The notes: a model not told the origin generated them from the sequence alone. A stretch of 64,000 nt of DNA from Xanthostigma xanthostigma (GCA_963575645.1 OY754467.1:7998001-8062000); one strand, 5' to 3'; positions 1-11,400 are shown, counted from the stretch's first letter. Numbers and translations are program-made.

Positions 1-90
1 ATAACACAAGATGACGTTTCGATCCGGATTTGGATCTTCTTCAGAAATATCTAAAAAATATAAAAATTAATTAGTATTAAGTTATTTATT
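1..90. repeat. Foldback family FB-alpha, edge fragment
   Basis: One arm of a dispersed foldback element cut by the window edge. Its core (positions 16-44, read on the minus strand) is CTGAAGA, one A, then the stem GATCC / GGATC around a 6-nt loop, then GAAAC. The same sequence occurs at 39704-39995, where both arms are present, and in decayed form at 13440-13640, 24228-24395 and 60935-61015. Confidence 0.55.
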
Positions 91-965
91 ATCTAATATA
101 GTGCACGAAAGATAGAAAGTTTGAACGATTCAAAAAATTTAAGTAATATTTATGGTCTGAGAAAAATTGGTCGACAATTTTATTTATTTGAAAACTGTAA
201 TTACCTATATGATTATATGATCACAATCTAAGGCAAGCCTGGGCCCGCAGTAGAATTTTCTCCGACCCGCAAAGCATTTTATAAGTGATTATTAAAAGTA
301 AAAATATTACTGTTTGCCCATATAAATTGGCGCATAAAAAGAATTTTAGAAAAATATAAATATAGTGTTTAAAAAACTTAAAATTGTTGTTTCAAAAAAA
401 CTATACTTAAAATTAGAAAAAGAAATTGTTTGGCCCACGGTCAAATTTTCATTCGCAGTGTGGCCCGACGATCAAAAGATTTGTCCACCCCTGATCTAAG
501 CTCATTGTCAAATAAAAATTTTAGACAAGTCTTTCTGCGACCCAGCACTAGTGTGCCAAGTTTCAGCTTCTTACTAGGGCCTTCTGGGGGTATTGAAAGA
601 CAGACAAACATCAATAAATCGAAGTTATATACAGATGATTTTGGGTTTGATAAAAATTCCCCTAACCAAAAATTTTCTTATGCCGATAAAAACTACTTTA
701 AGATTGACAAAATGGAATAGCTTTGTTAATTCGAAAAATGTCCGTGAAATGAAATTGAGAGGAGACATTTTTCTAGATGAAACCAGTGTTTGCAGTCCGT
801 GTCTCGAACGATTGTTGAAGTCAAATGTCATTTGATGACGTCAATATCTTATTATTGTTACAATATTTTAATATATGTGTTGCGCCGACAATTTTTTATA
901 CGGGGAACATTCAAACAAAATACGTTAAAATAATTATCGGCTGATTCGCTCTAAATTAATTAATA
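91..965. other. No gene seen; repeat debris
   Basis: AT-rich sequence with short frames of no recognisable family. Around 165-195 there is another scrap of FB-alpha (an AATTGGTCGACAATTT stretch). Nothing else was recognised. Confidence 0.4.
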
Positions 966-967
966 TA

Positions 968-1536
968 CAGTATGTAAACACGTAAGGTGGAAATTAACAT
1001 TGGGAAAAAATGACTGGATCAGAGTGAGCCTTGAAATCTTGTTTTTCAATTTGACAGATAATATTCTTTTGCAAAATGAATGTGTATACTACCGAAGAAA
1101 ATATTCAAATGATTACAACATAATCGGACTTTTTTTATTAATGGGACATTAAATTCCAAAAAATACTTAAATATGATCCGAGATCAAATATCGCCGCCTA
1201 TTCGTGTTGAACCTAAAGACATTGAGTCACTGATTTACCAACGCGCATACGTCATACCCGACAGACAATTTTTGAATGAAATGTTTTCAAACAGATGGAG
1301 TTGTTTTTTTGTTTTATTTTTGTACAAAAAAATTAAAATAATGATTTATAAGAGCTTTTTATTAGGTATTAAAAAAGCCAAGTAAAATAAAAATAAATCA
1401 AAATAAAATAGAAATCCTCAAGATTACCACGATAATTCAATAGAAATAACAATTAATGCAGTCATGGCTAACTCTGATCCAAGTATTTTTTCCCAGTGCT
1501 AATTTCCCTATGTGCACCTTACGCGTTTACATACTG
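968..1536. mobile_element. Tc1/mariner-type MITE, copy M1
   Basis: The ends are inverted repeats of about 65 bp beginning CAGTATGTAAAC and bounded by TA on both sides (966-967 and 1537-1538), which is the target-site pattern of Tc1/mariner elements. Related copies lie at 35222-35800 and 59665-60187. The interior has a 70-codon frame (1173-1385) that is interrupted by a stop in copy M2 and resembles no transposase I know, so I treat the element as non-autonomous. Superfamily is inferred from the ends only. Confidence 0.75.
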
Positions 1537-1709
1537 TATGTACATAAAACGTGATAGTAATTAAATAGGCGCTGATCTCAGAGCTTTGTTTTTTTGTGCT
1601 TTTTAGTAACTCTTTTTGAAGAAGGTTCAATTTTTAAATTTTTTATTATTTGAATAGCAGGGAGTTAAAAAGACATCAATTCACGTATTTATATAGGTAC
1701 ATATATCTA

Positions 1710-2004
1710 TCTATACTAATATTATAAAAAGAGAAAAGATTTGTTTTTTGTTTGTAATGAATAAACTCAAACACTTCAAATAAATAAAATTGTCAATATA
1801 TAGTCTGAAAAAAATTGGTTGACAATTTTATTTATTTGAAGAGTTCTATTCAGACGTTAATCAAAGATTTAAACTCAAACACTACTGGACTGATTTTAAA
1901 AATTCTTTCACTAATAGAAGCTACATTAAACTTTCCAACATAAGTCGACGAAAAAACAATGGCATTAATCTAAAATTTCGGGCGAGGCTGAACCGTGCCG
2001 CTAG
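1710..2004 (+). mobile_element. Lep1-type non-autonomous Helitron
   Basis: It begins TCTATACTAATATTATAAA and ends CTAG, and sits between A (1709) and T (2005) with no target duplication, as Helitrons do. The text around 1880-1930 (ACTACTGGACTGATTTTAAA) is the usual Lep1 body. An FB-alpha fragment (about 1775-1862) is inserted in it, as shown by the broken Lep1 body on either side. Confidence 0.75.
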
Positions 2005-2008
2005 TATT

Positions 2009-2994
2009 ATAATAAGTAATAATAATAATAATCTTTATTCATATAGATGTCATAGCGACAACGAATGCGTCAGTTTACAATATAAAATTTTACAATATTA
2101 ATAAAAATCATATGGGCACTTTTCAATTAAGTACTCTGTTACTTTTTTTTTAAATATTTTATAACTATTTACAGTCGTAACCTCGGATGGCAGACTTTCA
2201 TAAAATTTTACAGCAGAGTATCGAGGTCCTTTGGTGTATAGAGTAAGGCAATGCTCTGGTACACCATGATTAAGACGCCCCCGTGTCTCGTACTCATGAT
2301 CTGGCAAATGAAGAGTAAATAAATGTTTATGTTTGAAAAGAAAACATAGATACTGACTTTAGTATGTATATCGCATATATTGTCAAAATTCTGTTCTTGA
2401 TAAACACTGGTTTACAAGACTCATCATACTTCAGATAGAATATAGTTCGTAAGATTTTTTTTGCAATATAAATGCTCTTGCAATATTGGTGGATTTACCC
2501 CAGCACAGAATACCATAATTTAGTAGGGGATAAATATATGCATAATAAGCCGTTAGACATACTGAAGTGTCAGTGATACTGCGAAGTCGGAAAATTAGAC
2601 ATTTAAGTTTAGATAACTCGGAGCAAACATTGGCGACATGTGGTTTCCATGTAAGAAGGGAGTCTAAGGTAACGCCAAGAAAGTTAAATGTAGACACTGT
2701 GTCAATGGGAACATTGTCAATTAGTAGAGGAACATCAAAATTAGGACATGGATTTTTGGCTGAAAATAGCATACATTTAGTTTTGAGCTTATTAAGCTTA
2801 AGTTTATTGTTAACAGTCCACTCAACTATATCATTTGACGCTCGGATATTTATTAATATAGTATTGATTTCAAGACGACGCAGACATGGCATCAAATGTC
2901 CCCGCAAGTTGTATTTGATACGATATAGAGATATTGTCAGGGTCAATCGGGTGATCGGCTTTACAATTTGTTTTAAGTGGGTGGTATTGATCAT
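2009..2994 (-). pseudogene. LINE (Jockey/CR1-like) reverse transcriptase, 3' fragment
   Basis: Two minus-strand frames, 2431-2994 and 2098-2307, match the region after the catalytic YADD box through the C-terminus of LINE reverse transcriptases: residues like NKLKLNKLKTKCMLF, FNFLGVTLD, YPLLNYGILCWG, then RYSAVKFYESLPSEV. Between them the frame continues after a shift (YDESCKPVF and so on), so the gene is broken. The catalytic YADD box and everything upstream are missing. The 3' end has an AATAAA signal and a (TTA)n tail at 2017-2035, typical of LINE ends. It is a 5'-truncated dead copy of a retrotransposon that once copied its RNA into DNA at the target site. Confidence 0.8.
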
Positions 2995-3009
2995 GTCAAT
3001 TAATGACCT

Positions 3010-3240
3010 ATTTTCAACAAGCCATATATGCTTGTGTCTGTGTGTGTTTTATTTGTCGTTTTGATTATGTCTTTCGTTCAATTCATATATCATTACATGT
3101 ATCAAGTGTCTGTATATGGCTATCAAACGCTGATGATTTCAGTTGTTGAGCGTCTATAATCCTTAAATTTAACCATATTGATATGTACAAATATTAAGAG
3201 CACTGTGGTTGAAACAAAAATAAAAAATTCCATTCCATTT
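3010..3240. repeat. Dispersed repeat shared with 61.1 kb
   Basis: The stretch near 3130-3165, with TTGTTGAGCGTCTATAAT, recurs in similar form at about 61150-61185. No coding or terminal structure was recognised. Confidence 0.35.
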
Positions 3241-3826
3241 GATTATAATAAAGAAAATAAAATTTCTGATATCGTGTGAGGTGACGCGGATAATGGCTAG
3301 TATTCAATATGATATTTGCTATTCGTTGCCATGGTTACCTACATAATATGTTCCACGTCATGTAAAAACTAATCAAAACATGCCGAACTAGCTTATTTCT
3401 GACAGATCCATAAAACAAAAGAGCGGCTGATTTTTTTTTATTTTCAAAATATTTCCGAAACTATAAAGTTTAGAAAAACATTTTTTTAACGAAACTTTCT
3501 TGAAAAAATAAATAGAATAAAAAGCCTTTATGAAAAATATACCGTTATTATATAAAAAACACCGTTATAGCATATATCTCTTCTGCGCACGCGCCGATTT
3601 TCCCCAAAAACAATAGGGCTCTTTATATTTGCATACCAAACATCCTCTCAAAATTTGGTTTCAATCCGCTCATCCGTTTGACCTGTATCGTGTTCACAGA
3701 CTAACAGACGTACAGTTTTCCCAAAAATATGTTTTTTCGATTCGGGGGACCTCAAAACGGAAAGATATTGTAAAATTTTTGAAAAGTGATTTTTGACCTA
3801 AACTAGTACCATTCCCCACTTGTTTA
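3241..3826 (+). mobile_element. HP element (hairpin-ended), copy A
   Basis: About 590 bp nearly collinear with copies B (4259-4912), D (11673-12123), E (31911-32930) and F (49505-49888). The 5' end is lost and the terminal hairpin is cut after CCCCACTTGT. The interior is non-coding. See copy B for the full structure. Confidence 0.75.
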
Positions 3827-4258
3827 TTTTACAGTCAACCTGTCAAAAATGTTACTAATATACTGAATATGAAGTGGAAACCAGCTATTTATATAGGAAA
3901 TACGTGCCAGAAATACCACGCATATATATTTACGACTCGTGTGACTTAAAATTAGCTGATTCTCGTTTAAATAGTGCCACATCTCGTCGTAATATATGTC
4001 ATTACGCAACTTACACGATCCGCTATTCATTTGCTAGAATTAGGATCACACGATTCTTGTTTGTAAACACCCACGACAGCATGTTTACCGAGTCGAACCG
4101 AGTGATAGTCAGTTGTTTATAAACAAATGCTAGCTGTTGACGCAGGTCCAGTCTTCTGATTTGCTTTTCTATGTGCGTCCGCTGAAATGTTATCTAAAAT
4201 GTATACCGAACGTGCTTATAATAAGTACGACATCTTTTGCAAATTATTTGAATAAATC
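3827..4258. other. No gene seen
   Basis: Lies between two HP copies. It contains an 82-codon frame (3874-4122) without recognisable motifs, so I do not call a gene. Confidence 0.4.
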
Positions 4259-4912
4259 AAAATTCCAGCCAATCGGGCGACGGGACCATTCCAACTTCAA
4301 AAATATTGACAGTGAATATAATAAAGAGAATAAAATTTATGATATCGCGTGAGGTGACGAGGGTATTGGCTAGTATTCAATATGATATTTGCTATTCGTT
4401 GCCATGATTACCTACATAATATGTTCCACGTCATGTAAAAATTAATCAAAGCATGCTTAACTAGTTTATTTCTGACAGATCTGCAAAATAAAAGAACAGC
4501 TGATTTTTTTTTATTTATAAAATATTTCCGAAACTATAATAAAGTTTAGAAAAAAATTTGTTAACTAAACTTTCTTGAAAACATAAATAGAATATTAAAT
4601 CGTTATGAAAAGTATACCATTATTATATAAAAAACACCATTATAGCATATATCTTTTTTGAACATGCGCCAATTTTCCCCAAAAATAATAGGGCTCTTCA
4701 CATTTACATATCAAACATCCTCCCAAAATTTGGTTTCAATTCGCTCATCCATTTGACCTGTATCGTGCTCACAGACAAACAGACGCACAGAGTTTTTCCA
4801 AAAATATGTTTTTTGGATTCGGGGGAGCTCAAAACGAAACGATATTGTAAAATTTTGAAAAGTGAATTTGACCTAAACTAATATCATTCCCCACTTGTGG
4901 GTTGGAATGATA
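4259..4912 (+). mobile_element. HP element, copy B (most complete)
   Basis: The element starts near AAAATTCCAGCCAAT, carries a subterminal ACCATTCCAAC at 4285, and ends in a hairpin: ATCATTCC at 4883, a short loop, and GGAATGAT ending 4911. The 3' GTTGGAATG is therefore also the inverted partner of the 5' ACCATTCCAAC. Subterminal inverted repeats plus a 3' hairpin, no coding capacity and many copies resemble Helentron-associated elements (HINEs); assignment to that class is my inference. Seven copies, whole or partial, occur in this window. Confidence 0.8.
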
Positions 4913-5274
4913 AAATTATTCGCCCTAGAAATCTATCCTCTTCAAGTGAACAAACAGAAAGCTGCAAGTATAGTAAAGATCGAAACAAATGATTTCGAGC
5001 GACATAAAACAAAACACACTGTATAATGACAAATGAATGATGCGATGCCACTGCTGTGTGGGTGTTTGCTAACTTAATGAATGATAACCTACAACTTTAT
5101 ATATTTTATGTTGTTTGTAATTGTGCCTTTTGCAGTGGCGGCGCGTGGACATTTTAAATGGAGGAACCCGGGTGCAAAACTGTTCTGGAAATATTATATT
5201 GACCTTCCCATCTACATAGCAAAACTATTAAAGTACATTGTTTTGATGTATCTCTAAAGATTTGGCCAGCGCTA

Positions 5275-5482
5275 GCCATGTAAGCGTACGAAAACAGTTT
5301 TTTTTTTTTTTTGAGAAAACACTGTTGTAGTTCAGCCATTTTGTGCAAAAAATTTACAAATTATATACAGAAGCCTTTCTTTGTATTAGTGAAAATCGTA
5401 TGAAAATCCGTTTGGTAGTTTTTGAGTTTATCGCGTTCAGACAGACATACAGACGCGGCGGAGGGACTTTGTTTTATATACC
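5275..5482 (+). repeat. Dispersed transposon 3'-end repeat
   Basis: Shares an extended segment with 14805-15025: GTATGAAAATCCG, then TAGTTTTTGAGTTTAT, then CAGACAGACA and GGAGGGACTTT. This type of sequence is common in moth transposon tails. The family is uncertain. Confidence 0.5.
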
Positions 5483-6149
5483 TATAGCGACAATCAAGGC
5501 ACCGTGCAGTGTTCAGTTCACTTTTGTTGAGAGTTGACGTTCAACGGATAGAACAAATTATTCATTAATATTTTTTTACTATAATATGTATTTAAGTTTG
5601 TGGGCAACAAAGAATACGATAACGTATATCGATAAGCACCTAAGCTAAACATATGAAAGATAATCCCAACAAACAAAAGAACGAATTTCTTAGAATTTTT
5701 GGAACGCATGATGCCGACAACAAAGCAACAAAATAACAAACAAGTACCTACAATTTATTGCCTAATGATGACGTATTGTTGTCGTTATTTAGAGTGGGCG
5801 TGTCATTATTTAGAGTGTCTCATTGTATGAGCAGCAAGGTAAAACAACTAGAGTTAAGTAATTTCGACGTTTTAAGGAGTTTGTCGTTATATCGAGTGAC
5901 GTTAAATGGAGTTTACACTGTATATAGAAATGTATTATTTTATGGCTCGATTAACTGTATTCTCTGTTTTGTACAGCGGTGTTAATTTTTCTTTCTAAAA
6001 CAAATTTAAAATTACATAACTTAGTGTGAGAATAAAATTCAACAGCGCTGTAAAAATCTAACAGAATAGGCACCTAATAAATTAAAATACCGCCGAAATC
6101 TCCTAAGAAGCCATGTACCTAATATCAAATAGTTGGCAAAACCAAAAGT
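5483..6149. other. No gene seen
   Basis: Short frames on both strands (for example 5518-5739 minus, 5758-5985 plus) show no motif, start context or codon pattern that would support a gene. Confidence 0.4.
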
Positions 6150-6377
6150 GCACATCCCGCAAGTTTTCCACTGTATGATAAAAAAATAACAATTAAAAAA
6201 TATTTTTAATAAATTTAAAAAGATTTAAAAATTTAAAGAAATAAATTGAAAAAAATTTTTTTTTAAGTTTGCAAAAATAAAAAAAATTAAGAACTATACA
6301 TAATATAATATATAATTAATATCAAGTGGAATAAAATAAAACAAAATAAAAAGAAAAAAAAGAAAAACAATATCAAT

Positions 6378-6449
6378 GGTTTCGTAAGGAATCGAACCCA
6401 GGACCTTGCCCTTGGCGATCCAACGGCATAACCATTGCGCCACGGCGGC
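6378..6449 (-). tRNA. tRNA-like sequence (isotype unclear), transposon cargo
   Basis: Read on the minus strand it has an A box (TGGCGCAATGG) and a perfect B box (GGTTCGATTCC) at tRNA spacing. The anticodon arm and acceptor ends do not pair well, so I see a tRNA-derived module rather than a working tRNA. It sits inside the 6150-6985 element, and its counterpart at 47213-47284 is nearly the same. Confidence 0.6.
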
Positions 6450-6694
6450 CTAATACGGAAGTGGTGTTATCACGGTATACAAGTGTAGCACTTGTTTTAT
6501 GGATTACACTATATTTACAAATTGTTTTTAAACTTTTAGCTGTCAAAAATAATAAAAAATAAAACTGTTTATAAAAATTAAACTACTGAACACATTTTAG
6601 TGAATTTAAATAGGGTTCTGGTCTGATAGTAAACAAAGTGAATAAAATATAACCCAAGGCAATCCGACCAAAATTGCGATCTGTAGAGTCGTGA

Positions 6695-6750
6695 CGTACA
6701 TACGTACGTAAGTACATACGTACGTACATACGTACGTACATACGTACAGA
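6695..6750. repeat. (TACG)n / (TACA)n microsatellite
   Basis: A run of TACGTACA-type repeats inside copy 1 of the tRNA-carrying element. The same tract is present at 7681-7733 and 46914-46956 in the other copies, so it belongs to the element. Confidence 0.9.
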
Positions 6751-6985
6751 CCAACCGACAACTGCTGTTTGTGATTTTCAATTACAATTTTAATAGTATT
6801 TATGAACTCAAATTGATTTAAAAATGGTTCTATTGTATAGATTAGAATCTCCTCTTTTCAAAAAGCTTCAATTTGAATGGATTTCGTGTGAAATTAACTT
6901 AGATATAACTTCTTATATGAACGAAAGTCAGCTCTGACGCACAAAGCGATAATAAAGCACATACCGCTAGTTTAGCGGTATGTGC

Positions 6986-7444
6986 AATTGAAACTTGCAT
7001 AACTGCAGTTCGTCGCAGTTTTGTATGAAGGTCATAATATCGTTGCAGCAGAATTTTTCAGACTTTTGGATTCGTCAGTTGTGATCTAGATTCTAGTGAG
7101 TTTGATTATTTTCTTAACGCTAATGCGTTGTCGAGCGTCTACACTCTGAAATATCAGTTTAACGACTATTTTCTTATGTGAATTTTATTGTGTTAAAAGT
7201 GTGTGATTTTTAAATTTAATTATTTGTAGTGTGCGATTAACCTCGAAAAAACTATTCAGCCGATGTATGGATGTCCATTATGATAGAAATATATTTATCT
7301 ATGAAAAAATAATTGAAAGTTTTTACCTCATTGTAAGTATAACAAAGTTCTTTGCTAAAAAAATTAGAGTTTAAAAAAAACTAAAAAAAATAAAACACAT
7401 TTTTATGGCAATGTGGACTGAAAAGTTTTTTTTTTAATTGTATT
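6986..7444. other. Spacer between two facing element copies
   Basis: This 459-bp stretch separates copies 1 and 2. No coding motif was recognised. It may be the unique centre of a composite element. Confidence 0.4.
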
Positions 7445-8513
7445 GCACATACCGCTAAACTAGCGGTATGTGCTTTATTATCGCTTTGTGCATCAGAGCT
7501 GACTTTCGTTCAGATAAGAAGTTATATCTAAGTTAATTTCACACGAAATCCATTCAAAATGAAACTTTTTGAAAAGAGGAGATTCTGATCTATAAAACAG
7601 AACCATTTTTAAATCAATTCGAGTTCATAAATACTATTAAAATTGTAATTGAAAATCACAAACAGCAGTTGTCGGTTGGTCTGTACGTATGTACGTACGT
7701 ACGTACGTACGTACATACGTATGTACGTACGTCACGACTCTACAGATCGCAATTTTGGTCGGATCCCCTTGGGTTATATTTTATTCACTTTGTTTACTAT
7801 CAGACCAGAACCCTATTTAAATTCACTAAAATGTGTTCAGTAGTTTAATTTTTATAAACAGTTTTTTTTTTATTATTTTTGACAGCTAATTAAAATAAAA
7901 AAACAAAAAACATAATAAATATACTCAATTAATGTAGTATGATACGTAAAATAACTGCTACACTTCTATACCATAATAACAAAGGCGTTGTACGGCATCG
8001 GTGTGGCCGAACGGTTAAAGCGTAAGTCCTGTAATCCCAAGGTGCCGGGTTCGATTCCCGCTGACATAAGAATTTTTTTTTTTTTTATATTCCCATTTAT
8101 TCCACTTAATTCCACTTAATATTTATATATTATATATAATATATTTCTCATATATTTTTTTTATTATTATTTTTTTTTTTATTTTATTTTTTTCATTTTA
8201 ATTTTTTAATTGTTTTTTTTAATCTATTGCACATACCGCTAGTGTAGCGGTGGGATATTCTTGAAAAATAGTGTTTTGGGATATTGTGTCTATAAAATGC
8301 GTTCTTCGATAAACTAGAAAGTCAATAAACTAGGACAAGAAACTCAAAAAATCGGGATTTTTGAGAGCAAAACCCGTGCATAATTGCTAAAAAAAATTTC
8401 TTATTTTACTAATGTTTCTCGTATACTTTTATTTTTTTTTTATTTGTTTTAATCTATTTTCTCAATTTTTTTCATTATAATATAATGTACAGTGGAAAAC
8501 TTGCGGGATGTGC
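7445..8513 (+). mobile_element. tRNA-carrying TIR element, copy 2
   Basis: It runs from GCACATACCGC (7445) to GCGGGATGTGC (ending 8513). Compared with copy 3 it is longer because about 250 bp, including a second GCACATACCGC at 8229, is inserted near its right end. It has the same interior as copies 1 and 3, but the tRNA-like cargo differs in sequence. Confidence 0.75.
7993..8068 (+). tRNA. tRNA-like sequence, different from the other two copies
   Basis: It has an A box (TGGCCGAACGG) and a B box (GGTTCGATTCC). It occupies the same place in the element as 47213-47284, but the D arm and anticodon region are clearly different. The anticodon is not assignable with confidence. Probably a tRNA-derived pseudogene. 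Confidence 0.55.
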
Positions 8514-8917
8514 ACTTTTGGTTTTGCCAACTATTTTATTTTTAGCTTAAGTTTGTAATATAATATGGCGGTTTCTGTCTTTTCTGCCATTTTTGTACCA
8601 AATGCGAGTTGCGACCCTGCACAAGTACCTACATTGTTACTTGTTAGTTATTATTTATTATCATTTATCAAACATATTCTTGTGACGAAGTCGATATTAT
8701 TTATAGAATTATTGATGTAGTTTTGACTGCTTTGGCGTATATCTTATCAGATACTGTTTGTATTTTTAAGTTAATTAACATAAATAAAATGCACAAGACA
8801 TGTATCTTTACGTATTTTCATAAAAAAATGTTTAGCTTTTCATATAAGTGAAATAATCTTGAAAAAATGTTTTTTTTTTTTGTTTTATTAATAATAATTC
8901 ATTATTATACTATACTA

Positions 8918-8962
8918 GCGGCCCGGTTCGTCTTCGCTCGAATTTGTAGATTGCCACCGTTT
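8918..8962 (-). mobile_element. Helitron 3'-end fragment
   Basis: ACTAGCGGCCCGGTTCGTC and the following TTCGCTCGAATTTGTAGATTG are the reverse complement of a Lep1-type Helitron tail ending CTAG. It is cut short by the HP copy that follows. Confidence 0.55.
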
Positions 8963-9300
8963 TACCATTCCAACCCACAAATCACTTTTCGTTTTGAGGT
9001 CCGCCGAATCCAAAATACACATTTTTGGAAAAACTCTATGCGTCTGTTAGTCTGTGAGCACGATACAGGTCAAACGGATAAACGGATTGAAATCAAATTT
9101 TGGGAGGATGTTTGGTATGCAAATATGAAAAGCCCTATTGTTTTAAAATCGGCGCATGCGCAGAAGAGACCTATGCTATAACGGAGTTTTTTATATGATA
9201 ATACTTTTTATAACGGTTTATTATTCTATTTATTTTTTCAAGAAAGTTTCGTTAAAAACATTTTTTTTAAACTTTATAGTTTCGGAAATAATATGAGCTA
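8963..9300 (-). mobile_element. HP element, copy C (truncated)
   Basis: Starts with TACCATTCCAACCCACAA, the outer arm of the HP hairpin, but the inner arm is deleted. It continues collinear with the other copies to about 9300. Confidence 0.7.
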
Positions 9301-10000
9301 TTTATTTCTAAATTGTTTAATTTTTTTTTTTGTGTTTTAACACAAACAATAATATTTGTTAATAAATGACGTATGAATAACTTTTTTTAAACTAATTTGT
9401 ACGTCAAATCAGTTGACATCAGAACGTAAAACGAGTATTCAACAATTTTACCCACGTATCGTTTAATAATAGCGTTCAAACAAGTGATTAAATTACAAGG
9501 AAACGATCTGACCGCATATAAAAAGATTTTCTAAACATTAAAAGTCTTTCATTAATAAATTAATTGATACCTTTGTATGGTAAATATCTCTAGTATTTTG
9601 TTGCTAATAAGCAGTTTTGAGTGATATTCTCTGACTGAAGGAATTGCCTTTTTCTCTCTTTTTTTCGTATAATAGACCAACAAAATGTATCATCTTTTTC
9701 AAGATTGCTCCTTGCGTCATTTTTTTAACTTCTTAGTTTTGGTATAATAAGTTTATTAGAGTCCAGTACGATAACTCGATGTGCCCAAATTTTGACTTTT
9801 TTTAAGTCATAGAAAACGCTACATTTTGACGTTCAAAAAAAAAAACTGCGGATTATTCACAAATTTCCTCAAAAATACGTAAAAACTGTTTGTCTTGCAG
9901 TGTAATTTTTTTAATCTATTCAATCAGAAATCACATATAGGTACACGTCATAAAAATTGGTGTACAATTACTGTATTAGATACTATCTCAGTTTCTATAC
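9301..10000. other. No gene seen
   Basis: AT-rich, apparently single-copy within this window. No coding frame, RNA gene or repeat was recognised. Confidence 0.4.
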
Positions 10001-10402
10001 ACCACCCTGTAATTGTTTTTTAAAGAATTCCCCCCAAACACCCTCCCCTTTTCACTGCTCAAAAAAAAACGCCATCGCATCGACACGACCCCGTTATTGT
10101 TTTTTAAAGAACTCCCCCCAGACGCCTTACCCTTTTCACTGCGCAAAAAAAACGCCATAGCATCGACACGACCCCGTAATAGTTTTTTAAAGAACTCCCC
10201 CCATACGCCTTCCCCTTTAACTACGCCAAAAAAAAATGCCATAGCATCGACACGACCCCGTAATTGTTTTTTAAAGAACTCTCCTCAGACGCCTTCCCCT
10301 TTTCACTGCACCAAAAAAAACGCCATAGCATCGACACGACCCCGTTATTGTTTTTTAAAGAACTTCCCGTAAACGCTATTCCCTTTTTACTGCGCAAAAA
10401 AA
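10001..10402. repeat. 84-bp minisatellite, about five units
   Basis: Units of 83-84 bp each contain TTTTTTAAAGAACTCCCCCC, CCCTTTTCACTGCGC and CATCGACACGACCCCGT. Unit starts are visible at 10086, 10169, 10253 and 10337. The open frame 10013-10372 only reflects the repeat and drifts between units. The same family is at 58745-59055, with scraps at 20935-21010 and 34100-34215. Confidence 0.85.
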
Positions 10403-11165
10403 TATAATTTTTAAAAATCAATATTTCGCACTTAATACAGCTAATAATACTGTTCACTTTATTAAAAAATTGACGTGGAATTTTTAGCTGGATTGAAAAA
10501 ACGATTTGATTATGTTAACGCCAATCTTAACAAAGCGGGGTTTTGTTGAGAGTTCAGCCTCCCACAGTTGTCCAAACTGATTCTATTTGGTCACAGCCCA
10601 AGGCTGTCGCATTATGCATATGGTCGGTATTCATAGTCTGAACACACGAATAAAGAAACTAACCAGAAGTATAATTTTCTCTCTATTCCTTTTAACCTCG
10701 GTGTTAGGTTAATCTGAGATTTTACCCTGAAACGGCCGGTGCTGTACCGTCTTGAGTACTGAAATATTATCTAGGTATTTACTTTATCTGGGTAGATACT
10801 TGTTATATATAATTTTAAAATTGTATTTGCTAACATAGTGAAACATATTTTTTTTTAAAACGAAATCGTAAATATATAAATTAGTTAGGCACGCCTATGG
10901 AAAAGCAATAAAATGTCATCTTTTACTTGGAACCAAGGTCTCGAATCCGTCGGCAGCCACATCAAAGGCACCTTCTCCAAGTTATGCTTCCGGTTTTTAT
11001 TTATTCTTGTGGTCTGAATTTCGATTATATTATTATTTATTGGCGATATATATGGAAATCGCTGTTTGCCCGATGCCCAGGAAAAAAATTCAGAACTTTA
11101 TAAAATGAATCGCCAAATACGGATACAAAATTAATCATTTATAATTACTTTTTTGCAAAAAATAT
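10403..11165. other. No gene seen
   Basis: A mixed-composition stretch. The block 10928-10990, with AAGGTCTCGAATCCGTCGGC, is GC-richer and faintly like a B box, but no tRNA fold follows. Confidence 0.35.
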
Positions 11166-11166
11166 A

Positions 11167-11400
11167 CTAGCGACCCGGTCCGGCTTCGCCCGAATTTGTA
11201 TAGATTGCCACTCGTTTTTTCGTCGACTAACGTTCCAAAATTGGTCTCCAAGAAAAGCGCTTTTATTTAAACGCGGTTATATATAGCCTAGGTCCATTCT
11301 AAATATTGGTGAAAAATTTTTGAAATCGGATGAGTAGTTTCGGAGATTACCTCCTACATTCAAACTTACAGGCATTGATAAAATAGTAAATAGCTTTAAC
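11167..11400 (-). mobile_element. Lep1-type Helitron fragment
   Basis: The reverse complement of CTAG preceded by GGCGAAGCCGGACCGGGTCG; homologous to 33416-33655 (both have TGAAATCGGATGAGTAGTTT). The 5' start is missing. Confidence 0.65.

Larger units (their letters stand above)
6150..6985 (-). mobile_element. tRNA-carrying TIR element, copy 1
   Basis: Terminal inverted repeats read GCACATCCCGC (6150) and GCGGTATGTGC (ending 6985). The right end is itself a 29-bp palindrome, GCACATACCGCTA / TAGCGGTATGTGC. The body holds a tetranucleotide tract and a tRNA-like sequence. Copies 2 (7445-8513) and 3 (46706-47510) are in the opposite orientation. No transposase was seen, so it is non-autonomous. 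Confidence 0.75.

Noticed and set aside
10013-10372. 119-codon frame with repeated residues
   Set aside because: Read-through of the 84-bp minisatellite, shifting frame between units; the minus strand shows equivalent frames.
10928-10990. tRNA gene suggested by GGTCTCGAATCCG
   Set aside because: The B-box resemblance has an extra base and there is no matching A box or clover-leaf.
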